Source: Uranotaenia lowii (taxonomy: Eukaryota > Arthropoda > Insecta > Diptera > Culicidae). Taken from it: DNA of 64,000 nt. Position 1 is the stretch's first letter; each line of letters starts with the position of its first letter. The stretch is from the NCBI RefSeq assembly GCF_029784155.1, contig NC_073692.1, positions 235,370,503 to 235,434,502 of the forward strand, written 5' to 3'. The position numbers were made by a program, and so were the translations under genes. Under the pieces are notes generated by a model. It had not been told where the DNA came from and did no database searches. It saw only the letters and a program-made list of their open reading frames with translations. Below are positions 54,701-64,000 of the stretch, piece after piece.

Positions 54701-55730
54701 TTTTGTCGTATGAAAGTTATCAGTTTCTAGCAGGGACGTAGAACCGGCTCATAAAAAAATATTCACCGAACCCCCTATAATATTTTTGCTTGAACAATGC
54801 ATACACAATGGATTGTGAACATAGTGAAGCCACATTAAAAATTATTAATTTGAAATCATAAGTTTTAATCAAGTTATGATTAATGATCAGAGCATACATT
54901 TTTCAAACATCATAGTTGACATGGTTGCTGATTTTCCTTCACCATCACGTTTCAGATATCATTTGACTACTAGTCATGCTTCAAGGGACTGGAAAAGCTT
55001 GACTATCGTCATGGATTTCTGTTCGTGTGACGAATGTTATTTTTCAAACGACGGTCGCCAAGCAAGATGAAAAATTTCGAGTATATAGATTGCTTGTTGG
55101 ACTAATTACCAGTGTCGAGGACAAACGAAATCCAGATTTAAATAATACCTACTAAACATTTTGAAAGGCTGAATAAAAAGCACAAATAAAAGAAGCCGCA
55201 AGGTCGATTTGTCCTTTTTAGTCCCTACAGAGTTCTCCTCGGTCGAGATAGTTGATGGTGGTTGATGTTTCGTTCGATTTTATCCCGGGCCTTGACTACC
55301 CTGGACTGATCTCCAAAAACGGAAACTTAGTTGAAAACGTTTCCATTCCATTGTATGTATATCTGAACCGAAACCCGGTAACGGGTTTCAGTTTCATTAA
55401 TGGCATGGCATGACCAATGATGAACGTGTTTTTTTCGACGTCGTCTTAGATTTTTTTCAATCTAAACCCCTTGTCACAGTCAAAAAGACGACGACGGACT
55501 GAAGGCGACTATGATTTTTCCGACGCCTCATTTGGCTGAAGGTTGAGGCAAGTTTGTTTGCTTGGTTACTCATTTGAAGGCGTCTGTTATGAATGCGACT
55601 GCTTTAATTTTTTCACAGTCACAGTTTATGACTGATGACGGTGAAGTTTTTACGCTCTGTTCATGATTCAAAACTTTTTTTAAAAAATCCTAGCAGATGG
55701 CAATTTTTTCATGAATGTTTAACTAATATG
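51735..55730. other. Largest single-copy-looking stretch, no gene supported
   Basis: Almost 4 kb without recognisable transposon signatures. Two parts are less AT-rich: 52120-52620 and 53080-53600. Their short open frames (52058-52294, 52346-52546, 53316-53588 minus) have no domain and no splice context that I can defend. This could be intronic or intergenic host DNA, possibly with regulatory elements; nothing in the sequence decides it. Confidence 0.45.
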
Positions 55731-55732
55731 GG

Positions 55733-55935
55733 GACTTGTGGTATAGCTCAATGGGTAGGTATGTCAGTTTCTTCCTGAGCTGATTTCCGTGAGTTCGAGT
55801 ACAAGGGTAAACATCGAACACAGTAGTACCGGATATTTTTTCTATAATTGTCCGCAAAATACATCGTTGATAATAGTTGCGAATGACACAAAAAATGTCA
55901 ACACGATTTTAATCAGAACAAAAAAAATACAACAA
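55733..55935 (+). mobile_element. tRNA-derived SINE
   Basis: Starts with a tRNA-like head: TGGTATAGCTCAATGGGTAG (A box) and, 47 bp later, GAGTTCGAGTA (B box) after TCCGTG. Both internal RNA polymerase III promoter boxes are present and properly spaced. The unrelated body follows and ends in an A-rich tail (AACAAAAAAAATACAACAAA) at about 55916-55935. Internal mismatches in the stems and the attached body argue against a functional tRNA gene. Confidence 0.75.
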
Positions 55936-56018
55936 ATAAATAAGGGATTTTGAAGACTTCATTTGAAAGTTAAATTTTTGTATTTAAGTTAATGAGCAAA
56001 ATTATTTTTTTTAACTAA

Positions 56019-56062
56019 AAGCATAACCATTTGAGCATTGGTGAAAATGTATCAGGTTTCAT
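56019..56062 (+). repeat. Dispersed repeat, copy 1
   Basis: AAAAGCATAACCATTTGAGC followed by ATTGGTGAAAATGTATCA is found again at 61578-61621 with two or three differences. It is part of an unidentified dispersed element. Confidence 0.75.
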
Positions 56063-56101
56063 GGTTTCCAATAGAATTTTTATTGTTTAATTAATTGAAA
56101 A

Positions 56102-56302
56102 TAGTCTAGTTTAGGACGTTTCGGCTTCTCAGTCAGTTGAAATATTATTAAAAACATCATCAGGGAAAATAGAGTGTGTACTGTTTTCTATTTTCCCTGA
56201 TGATGGCCAAGATCATGGCCGAAACGTTGGACATTGAGTAAATGTGCTGTTTTTAATAATATTTCAACTGACTGAGAAGCCGAAACGTCCTAAATTAGAC
56301 TA
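56102..56302. repeat. Nested hairpin with hammerhead-like motif, Penelope-type
   Basis: Outer arms 56102-56156 and 56248-56302 are near-perfect inverted repeats (55 bp; TAGGACGTTTCGGCTTCTCA and its complement). An inner pair (ATCATCAGGGAAAATAGA / TCTATTTTCCCTGATGAT) lies inside. Between inner and outer arms, CTGATGA (56197-56203), a short GGCC stem and GAAAC (56221-56225) resemble a hammerhead ribozyme core. GCCGAAACGT also occurs in the right outer arm. Hammerhead motifs are known in the terminal repeats of Penelope-like elements, and a similar string is seen beside the fragment at 40400-40887. Confidence 0.6.
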
Positions 56303-56648
56303 CATTCATCAGTCGCAGATCCATCAACATAATTGAAAATATGTTCCTTAGTTCAAGCGACCGGATGTCTACCGGCAGACTGATCACGGGAAGTGTTTTG
56401 AACGAGTTTGGTTGATTACTAGTGCAGCAAGTTGTTTGAATCGTGTTTTTCTGCGTAATTTAAATGATCTTCCGGCGAGCGGAGAGAGACTTACTTGGAG
56501 TACGGTAACATGGCAACAACACGGATCTAAGCTAAGTATTTGTATAAAAAAATCTTCTCATTTGAAAAATTTTGATTGATATTGAAATTTCCAAGCTTGA
56601 GATACATGGATACATATATAATTTCCAACTAGAGCATCTAGTTTTTGA
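56303..56648. other. Short intergenic spacer
   Basis: No gene or repeat recognised between the hairpin and the RTE-like LINE. A target duplication for the LINE was not identified. Confidence 0.5.
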
Positions 56649-56666
56649 AAAAAAGATGTCTGCTGT

Positions 56667-57710
56667 AGATTCAAAGCATTTGACCGACTGAACCACGAAA
56701 ACATCTGGGCTGCTCTTAGACGACGAGGGGTCCCAGAGAAACTAGTCCATCTCATCGAAGCACAGTACGAGGCATTTTCGTGCAAGGTCTTGCACGACGG
56801 TGTCTTGTCCGAACCAATCCCGGTAACTGCTGGAGTGAGACAAGGATGTATTTTGTCACCGCTGCTTTTTCTCATCGTAATGGATGAGATCTTGACTGGA
56901 TCGATTGACTGTAGACCAAACCGAGGATTGCCGTGGAATCCTTCAACCATGGAGCAACTGAACGACCTTGACCTGGCAGACGATATTGTTTTGCTCGCCC
57001 AAACACAACAAGACATGCAGAGCAAACTCGACGACCTCACCGAAAGCTCCAAGGCAGCAGGTCTCAAAATCAATGTCGGAAAGACCAAGTCGATGGAAAT
57101 CAATACAGAAAATCGTTCCAATTTCGTGGTAGCTGGACAACAGGTTGAGACAGTGGAGTGCTTCCAGTATCTTGGTAGCCAGATTACGCCTGATGGTGGT
57201 ACCAAGAAGGACATCAAAACCCGGATCAGAAAAGCCCGATTTGCGTTTGCGAGTCTCCGAAACATTTGGCGGTCACGCCAGATCTCTCTACGAACTAAGA
57301 TCCGAATCTTCAACTCAAACGTCAAATTCGTATTGCTTTACGGGTGTGAAACTTGGTGCACATATGCGGTAACGACGCGAAAACTGCAAGTTTTTGTGAA
57401 TCGCTGCCTGCGGAACATCATCCGCGCTTGGTGGCCTGGCAACTGGATCTCAAACGTTGAACTTCATCGCCGGTGTCATCAAAAGGCGCTAGAAATCGAG
57501 ATCCGGGAACGTAAGTGGAGATGGATTGGGCACACGCTGCGAAGAGATGAAAACGAGATTTGCAGAGAGGCGCTTGACTGGAACCCAGATGGGCATCGAA
57601 GAAGAGGCAGGCCCAAAAGCTCGTGGCGGCGAAGTCTAGCCGCTGAAATCCGCACAGTTGACGAGAACCTTGGCTGGCAGCAAGTGAAGACGCTGGCTCC
57701 GGATCACCAG
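56667..57710 (+). pseudogene. RTE-like reverse transcriptase, truncated, main part
   Basis: Readable from KAFDRLNHENIWAALRRRGV (motif A, aspartate present), followed by AGVRQGCILSPLLFLIVMDE (motif B) and DLADDIVLLAQT (motif C, LADD near 56973). Then come INVGKTKSMEIN, FQYLGSQITPDGGTKKDI and LLYGCETW, with a C-terminal stretch IGHTLRRDENEICREALDWN. There are no stops from 56667 to the insertion point. The endonuclease and RT fingers are absent because of 5' truncation. After 57710 the open frame runs into the inserted element and stops at 57738, which is not native. Confidence 0.85.
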
Positions 57711-58801
57711 CAGCCGAATTCCGGGCAAAAAATGTCGTGAAAAAAAAGAAATTACTGAAGACATTTTTAAAATTTTCTTATCTTGGAATTCCGGTGAATT
57801 TAAAGAAGACATTTTAGGACGTTTAAAAAAGAAAACTTGAATTTCAATCTCTTCGGATTTTTTTCGTTGCGAAATTTTCTTAGATTAACATTCCGGTCAA
57901 TTCAAAGAAGACATTTTTTGACGTTTGAAATAGAAAACGAGATTTTTAATTTCTTCGGCATTTTTGCTTCGGAAATTGAAAAAGACATTTCTTTTCATTG
58001 AGGATTTTTGTTAAATTAAACGTTAATACCTATTACAACTTGAAAATAATGGAGCAAATTATTGTATCATATTACTATACAAAAAAGAAGTGGTATAAAC
58101 GCCAAGAAAAAATCGAACTACTCCGGCATCGTCGATATTTGAGAGATATTAGTAATCCATTTGATATTTCGGATGGAAATTTGAATAACTCTTTCGAATG
58201 CCAAAATGTTTGATTGAGAAGTTTACTAACTTATTGGATCAACCATTTAACGCTATCCCATTGTAGGATGAAAGAACCACAACAATTCCTGTTCATTTAC
58301 AAGTTTTAACAACATTGCGATATCTTGGCTCAGGTAATCGATTAAACCTAATTAATCTAAACCAATAAGTATGACACTTTCGAATGTACTTGTCTAATTC
58401 TGTGGTAAAATTATTAACATCGTCGCCGTTCAACACATCCGATTGTTTACAAACACGTAACTTTCTAGCTGCATTTTTCAAAATGTCCAATTATGCCCTC
58501 AACACTCAACGATATGTTTTTTCCATGCTCAATATCGGGAAACAAAGTAACATGGGAGAAAGACGGTGCCAACAATAAGTCGTTGTGAAAAGCCTCACCG
58601 ACAACAAACGTCAAAGACGTCTAGCGGTGAATAGATGAACTATACTTTTTTCTTCTCTTACATTTGTTTTTTTTTCTTTCTCTTTACTTTTTCGGAATCA
58701 GCCAAGAAGAAAGGACATTTTTATGAAGAGAACGACAATTTTAGAATTTCTTTTCTAGAAGAGATTTTTGGTGATTTTCTTCAAGTACCGGAATTCGGCT
58801 G
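57711..58801 (+). mobile_element. PIF/Harbinger-like DNA transposon remnant inside the LINE
   Basis: The ends are inverted repeats CAGCCGAATTCCGG / CCGGAATTCGGCTG. They are flanked by CAG on both sides, giving a 3-bp target duplication as in PIF/Harbinger elements (whose preferred target is usually TWA). The first ~270 bp hold two to three degenerate units with GAAGACATTTT and GACGTTT. The interior keeps a transposase scrap (see 58070-58345). The right subterminal part has related GGACATTTTTATGAAGAG sequence. The copy is too short (1.1 kb) to be autonomous. Confidence 0.8.
58070..58345 (+). pseudogene. Harbinger-type (HARBI1-like) transposase N-terminal remnant
   Basis: One frame reads KKKWYKRQEKIELLRHRRYL followed by RDISNPFDISDGN, which resembles the RRxLRDxSNPFDLPD start of HARBI1-like transposases. 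After frame changes, EKFTNLLDQPFNAIPL and ERTTTIPVHLQVLTTLRYLG SGNR follow, matching the xxTAIPxxLQVLxxLRFxxxGSxQ region. The DDE catalytic domain is absent. The similarity is from memory of the family pattern. Confidence 0.65.
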
Positions 58802-58861
58802 CAGCAGTGGAGATCTTTTATCTCAGCCCTATGCGCCGGTCAATCGGCGCTGGACCCTTAG
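58802..58861 (+). pseudogene. RTE-like LINE ORF, C-terminal end
   Basis: Continuation of the interrupted LINE: QQWRSFISALCAGQSALDP and a TAG stop at 58859-58861, followed by the (TAGG)n tail. The fragment joins in frame with 57710 when the DNA element and one copy of the CAG duplication are disregarded. Confidence 0.8.
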
Positions 58862-59130
58862 GTAGGTAGGTAGGCTGTAGATTCGATTTTTCATGCATTG
58901 TGTTAAGTGCTTTAATTTTATTTAGCAGTTCTTAATATGAGTTTTAATTAATAGAAGTTCTTGTTTTTATTACGTTCAGAGCAGCGACAGTATATTTCGG
59001 TGGCTGCAAAATTAGAGAAAACTTCTGCTACACTAGGTTTATCTGGTAAGGAATTCATTTTCTGAATAAGATGATTAGGGTGAGCGTATTATTGCAAATA
59101 CGATCAATCAATAAATAAATATTCATGGTA
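58862..59130. other. AT-rich spacer
   Basis: LINE tail and then unassigned AT-rich DNA up to the TA target at 59129-59130. Confidence 0.5.
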
Positions 59131-60279
59131 GGGTAAATGATCTTGAGCGGAACTAAATGGCTCAATTCGACGCAACACGGAACAGTTGATCAAGCGATAT
59201 GGCTATGAGTTATATCCGAACTAACTTTTTTTTCAGTTCAGCTGATAGATCTTGGTTTCTGCTTTCTAATGATTATTTTTTAGAATATTTAAGAGTAAAT
59301 CCTTATAAATCTGGAGCTGTTTTACTGGAGTAAGAATTCTGATCTTGAGCGGAACCATTTTCTTCTGTCAACATCTTTAATAGCTCTTATTCCTAATACT
59401 TGTGTAACTGTGAAATCTTCAATTAAATTTCATTTTGGAAGATTTTAAAGTTCAAAAATTAATGTTTTTACGTAGAAAAAAAGAAACTTAGCGTTCTAAA
59501 GTTGTTCTCAAAATATCCGTTCAAATTAATTTCTTGCTTAAGAAGAGTCAAATTTTCATTTTGATTCACTGTATCCTGTTTTGAAAGAATCGATTCTCTA
59601 AACTCAGATTGTTTAAATTAAATTCATACGTATATTTGATTGATTATTCGAATGTGCGTGTTTAAAGTCATATTGCCCTGAACAAATTTTGAAGGTAATG
59701 ACAATTTTAAGAGGAGAAATCACCGTGAATTTTTTATGAAATGAATTTGCGGCTTTATCGGTGAGGGTTAAAGAGTTGAAATGAAAGACGGATAGAAGAT
59801 CAGAAGAAAATTCTAAGGTGGTGAAAAGAGCGAAGAGCATTTGAAATAGAAGCTTGACAACATGCTAAATTCTTTGTCCCGCATCAATTAACTGTATTCA
59901 AGAAGTAGTACCCAATAGAGAAGGCACTACATTTTTCGATACAGTTAATTACAGTCGACCGCCATGAGAGTGTGCACATGTGCCGAACGGACAAAAAATT
60001 TAGCATGTGGTTGCTCTGTTAAGTCTTCTATTGTGCGATATCGTTCCATCGATGGCTAGGTAGATTTCTTATTTTCGTTTTGTGCGGATGTTCCAACTGA
60101 ATTGAGTTGTCGCATACGGTCAACGGTCAAATGTCAATGCTTGTATGAATAGATCTTGAAAAATTGTTTTTTCAACATTTTTATAAGATTCATAAACAAT
60201 CATCGCCTAAATCTTAGGAAAAGTAAATGGTTCCGCTCAAGATCAGATTTCGACTAGTTCCGCTAAAGATCATTTACCC
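59131..60279. mobile_element. TA-flanked GGGTAAATGATC element
   Basis: The left end is GGGTAAATGATCTTGAGCGG and the right end read inward is GGGTAAATGATCTTTAGCGG, continuing with AACTA in both. TA flanks both ends (59129-59130, 60280-60281). A second inverted motif, GATCTTGAGCGGAACCA, lies further inside at about 59341 and 60228-60245. There is no transposase; the open frames inside are short. A hairpin is nested at 59859-60012. Confidence 0.88.
59859..60012. repeat. Nested imperfect hairpin
   Basis: ACATGCTAAATTCTTTGTCC (about 59859) is repeated inverted as GGACAAAAAATTTAGCATGT (about 59990). Inside it, ATTAACTGTATTC / GATACAGTTAAT and AGTAGT / ACTAC form further pairing. It is possibly a short foldback MITE inside the TA element. 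Confidence 0.7.
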
Positions 60280-60281
60280 TA

Positions 60282-62939
60282 TTCTCTTTTGAGTTTTGTG
60301 CTCTTTGATTCCCAACAATTGTCTTGGCGCCAGGTTCTCATTATTGCTACAGTCGAACAAATTAATTTATTAAATACCTAAATATCGCCTGATGATGTTT
60401 CTCATTAATAAATCGTTCAAAGTGGCATTAAACTTTTTTTTTTCTTAAAAAGACTCAGACAATTTTCTGATTTGTTCTGGAGTGTATAATGTTGTGGTTG
60501 CCATGTTTCTATCTAGCCCGGGTTAAAGACCTAAGAAAAACACAAAAATAAATGTATTGTATAGTATTTAGGATGGTCAGATATTTGAATGCAACACAAA
60601 TGAGCAAAATTATGGTAGGATATCGAAAATAGATGAGTTTTCAGTTCAATTATATGAATTAAAGAAATTTTGTATTACTGTTCCATAGAACATTAGTCAT
60701 TGGTCATTCGAAGCTTTTCACGAATCTTTGAAAATCAACATGATAGTTTTTTATACGACATGGATGTGCGAACGTTCAAGTGTATAAGTAGGCATATTTG
60801 AATAGAAAAGCATCCATATGCTTGACAGTTTTTCATTTTCAATCACTTTGTTTTAAATTTTGAAAGAAGAGTAACAGGTTGGTTTTGTTATTGTTATAAA
60901 TTATGAAAAATGAAAAGCACATTTATTGACAAGATAGTAATTCTGGTGTAGAATACGAGATGGTTATTAAGGGATTTAAGTTGTTTTTTTTACTTGATTT
61001 GTAACATTTAGTAAGCCTATTTTTGGGAAAATAGGAGCATAGGATGCTCAGAATCAGATCACACTAGTCAAAAGTTTCTTATTTTTTTTAACTCCCCAGA
61101 ACAAAATTATTTGCTAGGATACAGAGGTGACCTCGGTCCTAAAGTACGAATTATTTCTTTCATCCCTTTCTCTCTTTTCCAAACTATCTATTGACTACTA
61201 GGACGCAGCCGGCGCCGATATTGATGAATAAAGAGAGAGCATCAGTTTATGGCATTGTGAATGTGCTGTCAGTCCCAGACACCTTTCATTTGACCTTTGA
61301 ACAAAAATGGTGGCCTCGGTCAATCACGGAGTAGCAACCATTGGTGATGTGGAATTCTTTCTACTGAGCCACGCCTGCGATCATTTGATTCGAAATGCAT
61401 TTAATTCAATATCATTGTTTTAACAATAAATAGTTATTAAGCATACTGAGGAAATTCAACGGAATTGATCAATGTTAATTTATTACTAAAAAAATAGTTA
61501 TAAATAAAGCATTTCTGGCTCAATGTTTAAAGGTGGATTTGAGTAGTCAATCAAGCTAAGCTAATCTAAGCTAAAAGCATAACCATTTGAAGCATTGGTG
61601 CAAATGTATCAAATATTCTTAAATAAGAGTTTACGGTTCAAATAAGAATAACAAAATATAAATAAGAAAAACAAAATATAAAATAAGAAACAAAAAGTGT
61701 TGCCTGTCTTGTATACACCCAGCAAATTACTAAAAATGAGCAGTTCTATGGATCGCAATCTGCGCAACCGGTATTTACGCAATGTGACAGATGTGTTCTG
61801 AAGGACCAGGAAATTTATGATAAAACCAAATTTAAGAGGTCAAATTTTTCGAGATGCCTACTAATGAATAGGTTCCAACCAGATTCCAATTGGTTTTTCT
61901 AGGTTAAATTTTGTAAAATATCATGATTTTGCAAAGGTTTTGCTTCTGTGGTAAAAATAATAGATCAATACATGACTGAAAACAGTGTGCAAGGATAGAA
62001 AAAAAGAGATTTTATGATAAAGTAAGAGTACTTCTAGAAATAAACGGTAAACTATTATTTTTTATATTTTTAGATTAAATATCATATTAACACCTTTATT
62101 TCCTCTATGGAAAGTTCTTCGATCAAATGAACAGTTTTTAAAATACACTCGTTTGTAACTGCCCTGATTCTAAATGATCATAGCCTCAATAACAGCGAAT
62201 CTCGAATTTTTAGGCATTATTAAGCCATTTGGGATTTAATATAAAAAGTTATTAAAATCACTCTCAGATCAAGTCCAATTGAGCTGAAATTTTTCACAAG
62301 TCAGATTTCGGACCATTCAAAAAATTGTAAATCGACCGTTTTTCTGGTTCGACATGTCTATTTTGACAACAATCCTAATAGAAAACTCTTAACTCTTTTT
62401 ACGCTTAGCTACACCCTTAAAAACCGAAAAATAATATATTAAACCCATACGAGATTCCTTTATTGGTCTTTCATTTGTATTGAAATACGGGCTGTTTTGA
62501 AACCGTTCGCCCTCCAAAAGATCCTGATATTCCACATCAAACAATTTCATTCTTCAGCAGTTCATCAGCAGCAAATTTTCATCAGTTACAGTGGATTAAG
62601 GCATTACGGGGCTAGCAAAAAAAACCCACCCACCAATCGCTTCTAGGCAGGTCTGGCTGGATTAAGGTTCGTTTATTTTTTTGCGTACATTACCTACCCA
62701 AAGAGACTCTTCTGCTATTACTTTTCATCTCCGTATCAGACTAAACCGACACTGCTGAGAGCGCGTACATCACTAGAAAAAAATACACCGGAGATCGTAA
62801 TTTATTCAGATGAATTCATGAAACCTCCGTATAAATAAACAAATTGCTTTTATTTTGTGGTGCCCTTTTCGGTGGAAGCTTTTTTTGCGTTGTTTTCCCT
62901 CAACATGAGCTCGGATGTTCGATAATGCGTCTGAATGGG
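60282..62939. other. AT-rich intergenic DNA
   Basis: No gene supported. A dispersed repeat shared with 56019-56062 lies at 61578-61621, preceded by a short AAGCTAATCT-type tandem (61553-61575). The segment 61200-61390 is less AT-rich but has no recognisable coding sequence. Nothing else recognised. Confidence 0.5.
61578..61621 (+). repeat. Dispersed repeat, copy 2
   Basis: AAAAGCATAACCATTTGAAG and CATTGGTGCAAATGTATCA match the sequence at 56019-56062 with an extra A and a C/A change. Confidence 0.75.
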
Positions 62940-62941
62940 TA

Positions 62942-63965
62942 GGGGAGATGAGGGCATAACGAGCACCCGAGGCATAATGAGAACTACGCTTTTCTACGAA
63001 AGTGCGTATTTTCTTTAATAAATTTTCATGAGGATTTGTTTCGTACTTCCTATAGTATTAATTTTTCACAAAAAAAGGAATCTCCTTATCATCTTTACAG
63101 AGATATTTAAAAAAAACTAGCTTGGTTCTAAAGTTACGAAAATATTATAATTTTTGAGCACCACGAAATAAGCTCTTATGATCTTAAAATAACCTTGATC
63201 AATAATGTACGCACTGCAACATGATGTACACATTGTACACATTAAATTTTTGATTTTTCACTTTTATCAATTTTAAAACACGTTTTTACTTAAATTTGTT
63301 GACTAGGGGCATATAGAGCACCATATTATCGAGGCATAATGAGCATTTTCTGCCGTAGAATCTAGCAGCGAATTAAAATTGATTTATAGCGCCACACCTT
63401 GACTAGTTTTCATCCGACAATTTAGCCTATTGGTAAGGTGTCGGAGAGGTAATCAAAAGACTAGAGTTAGATTTCTGTTCCAGGTGATTTTTTTTTCCAT
63501 TCACAATTCATGATCGATTTTTTTATTGTTACATTATACGGCTAGTAGCATCATCCTCCGAACAAAGCACATAATGTATGAGCGTGCGAGAATTGTTTGT
63601 ATTCTACAAACAGACCTAGATTATTTTGTTATTGCTTTTTTTTTGATGAATCTACGACTCACCTGACTTCATCGAATTGAATTCGCTGCTAGATTGCCCC
63701 ACATCTTGCTCTGATTAATGGTGCTCATACTGCCTCAGGGGGGGTTCTCATTATGCCTCCACAGTGGCTGGTTTTCAGCTTTTGGCAAATTTTTTTAAAA
63801 TGCATTTTTTAACGTTTTCATCTAGTTTTTCACGTTTCAGCCCGTTAGGGAATAGGCTTTTCAAGTGTCTGAACACGAAACAATAATGTAACCTCCATAT
63901 TATAGCTATTTTCTATGGTTAAATAACCGTTTTCCTTAAGGTGGCCATTATGCCCCCATCTCCCC
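62942..63965. mobile_element. TA-flanked GGGGAGATG...CATCTCCCC inverted-repeat element with nested SINE
   Basis: The left end is GGGGAGATGAGGGCATAACG and the right end read inward is GGGGAGATGGGGGCATAATG, flanked by TA at 62940-62941 and 63966-63967. Subterminal repeats of GGCATAATGAGCA / TGCTCATNNTGCC occur at 62965-62990, 63330-63350 and 63715-63765. The termini resemble those of 20082-20928 (GGGGAA, then AACG/ATAATG motifs), so both may belong to one group. No transposase; a SINE lies inside. Confidence 0.9.
63405..63690 (+). mobile_element. tRNA-derived SINE nested in the TA element
   Basis: The tRNA-like head contains TTTAGCCTATTGGTAAGG (A box region) and ACTAGAGTTAGATTTCTG (B box, one or two changes from GAGTTCGATTCC). 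A T-rich linker and a ~180-bp body follow. The head differs from the SINE at 55733, so two SINE families are present. The 3' limit is approximate. Confidence 0.6.
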
Positions 63966-64000
63966 TAGGTACATACCTACTACTTGTTGGTTGCGATTTG

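Larger units (their letters stand above)
56649..58875 (+). mobile_element. RTE-like non-LTR retrotransposon, 5'-truncated, interrupted by a DNA element
   Basis: The copy starts within the RT palm (motif A region, about 56660) and ends with a stop at 58859-58861 followed by a (TAGG)n tail (to about 58875), a 3' end style common in RTE-like LINEs. It is interrupted at 57711-58801 by a Harbinger-like element. On removal of that element and one CAG, the frame runs on as PDHQQWRSFISALC to the stop. It belongs to a different subgroup from the fragment at 24534-25164. Confidence 0.85.

Noticed and set aside
55733..55805. Functional tRNA gene
   Set aside because: A and B boxes are present, but the stems are not well paired and a SINE body with an A-rich tail follows.
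56558..57325. 255-codon minus-strand ORF
   Set aside because: Antisense shadow of the RTE-like reverse transcriptase on the plus strand, which has clear motifs.

Overview
This window is eukaryotic, AT-rich and made almost entirely of repeats. I find no intact host protein-coding gene, rRNA or functional tRNA. The transposon content points to an insect, most likely a mosquito or related dipteran: I-type, Jockey/CR1-type and RTE-like LINEs, a Penelope-like fragment, Tc1/mariner relics, a Helitron starting TCTATATATA and ending CTAG|T, tRNA-derived SINEs, and many TA-flanked inverted-repeat elements. The assignment is an inference from repeat style; no marker gene is present.

Layout. 1-2.8 kb: AT-rich DNA with a TA-flanked inverted-repeat element (1162-1992) and a MITE-like piece. 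2.8-7.7 kb: a tandem duplication of a ~2.45 kb unit, each copy holding a 9-bp minisatellite. 9.0-17.9 kb: a 13-bp satellite split by a frameshifted I-type LINE (minus strand). 19.4-23.4 kb: a Jockey/CR1-type relic (minus) carrying a TA-flanked DNA element, ending at an internally deleted mariner and then a second mariner relic. 23.5-25.2 kb: tRNA-like repeats and the end of an RTE-like LINE. 25.8-28.0 kb: a complete-looking non-autonomous Helitron. 28.1-31.0 kb: a 5'-truncated LINE with a 916-codon open reading frame, the best-preserved coding sequence here. 32.3-37.9 kb: a foldback-type repeat carrying a 4.6 kb TA-flanked element that holds a broken multi-exon copy of the host gene for NAD-isocitrate dehydrogenase subunit beta. 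38.2-40.9 kb: fragments of a non-LTR element and of a Penelope-like element. 41.0-45.0 kb: another long inverted-repeat element with unidentified exon-like sequence. 45.2-46.1 kb: more Helitron-type repeats. 46.6-48.2 kb: a 12-bp minisatellite. 48.9-51.7 kb: a hAT-type transposase relic and a hAT-like non-autonomous element with a perfect 8-bp target duplication. 51.7-55.7 kb: mostly single-copy-looking DNA. 55.7-58.9 kb: a SINE, a long nested hairpin and an RTE-like LINE interrupted by a Harbinger-like element. 59-64 kb: two more TA-flanked elements, the last containing a SINE.

The most interesting signals are (i) the capture of IDH3B exons, with introns, inside an inverted-repeat element; (ii) a set of elements that share the terminus CACAG(C/T)AAA and a TA target but have entirely different subterminal repeats; and (iii) several insertions whose empty sites can be read exactly because they interrupt recognisable reading frames. 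Very long open frames over the 9-, 12- and 13-bp arrays arise from the repeats and are not genes.
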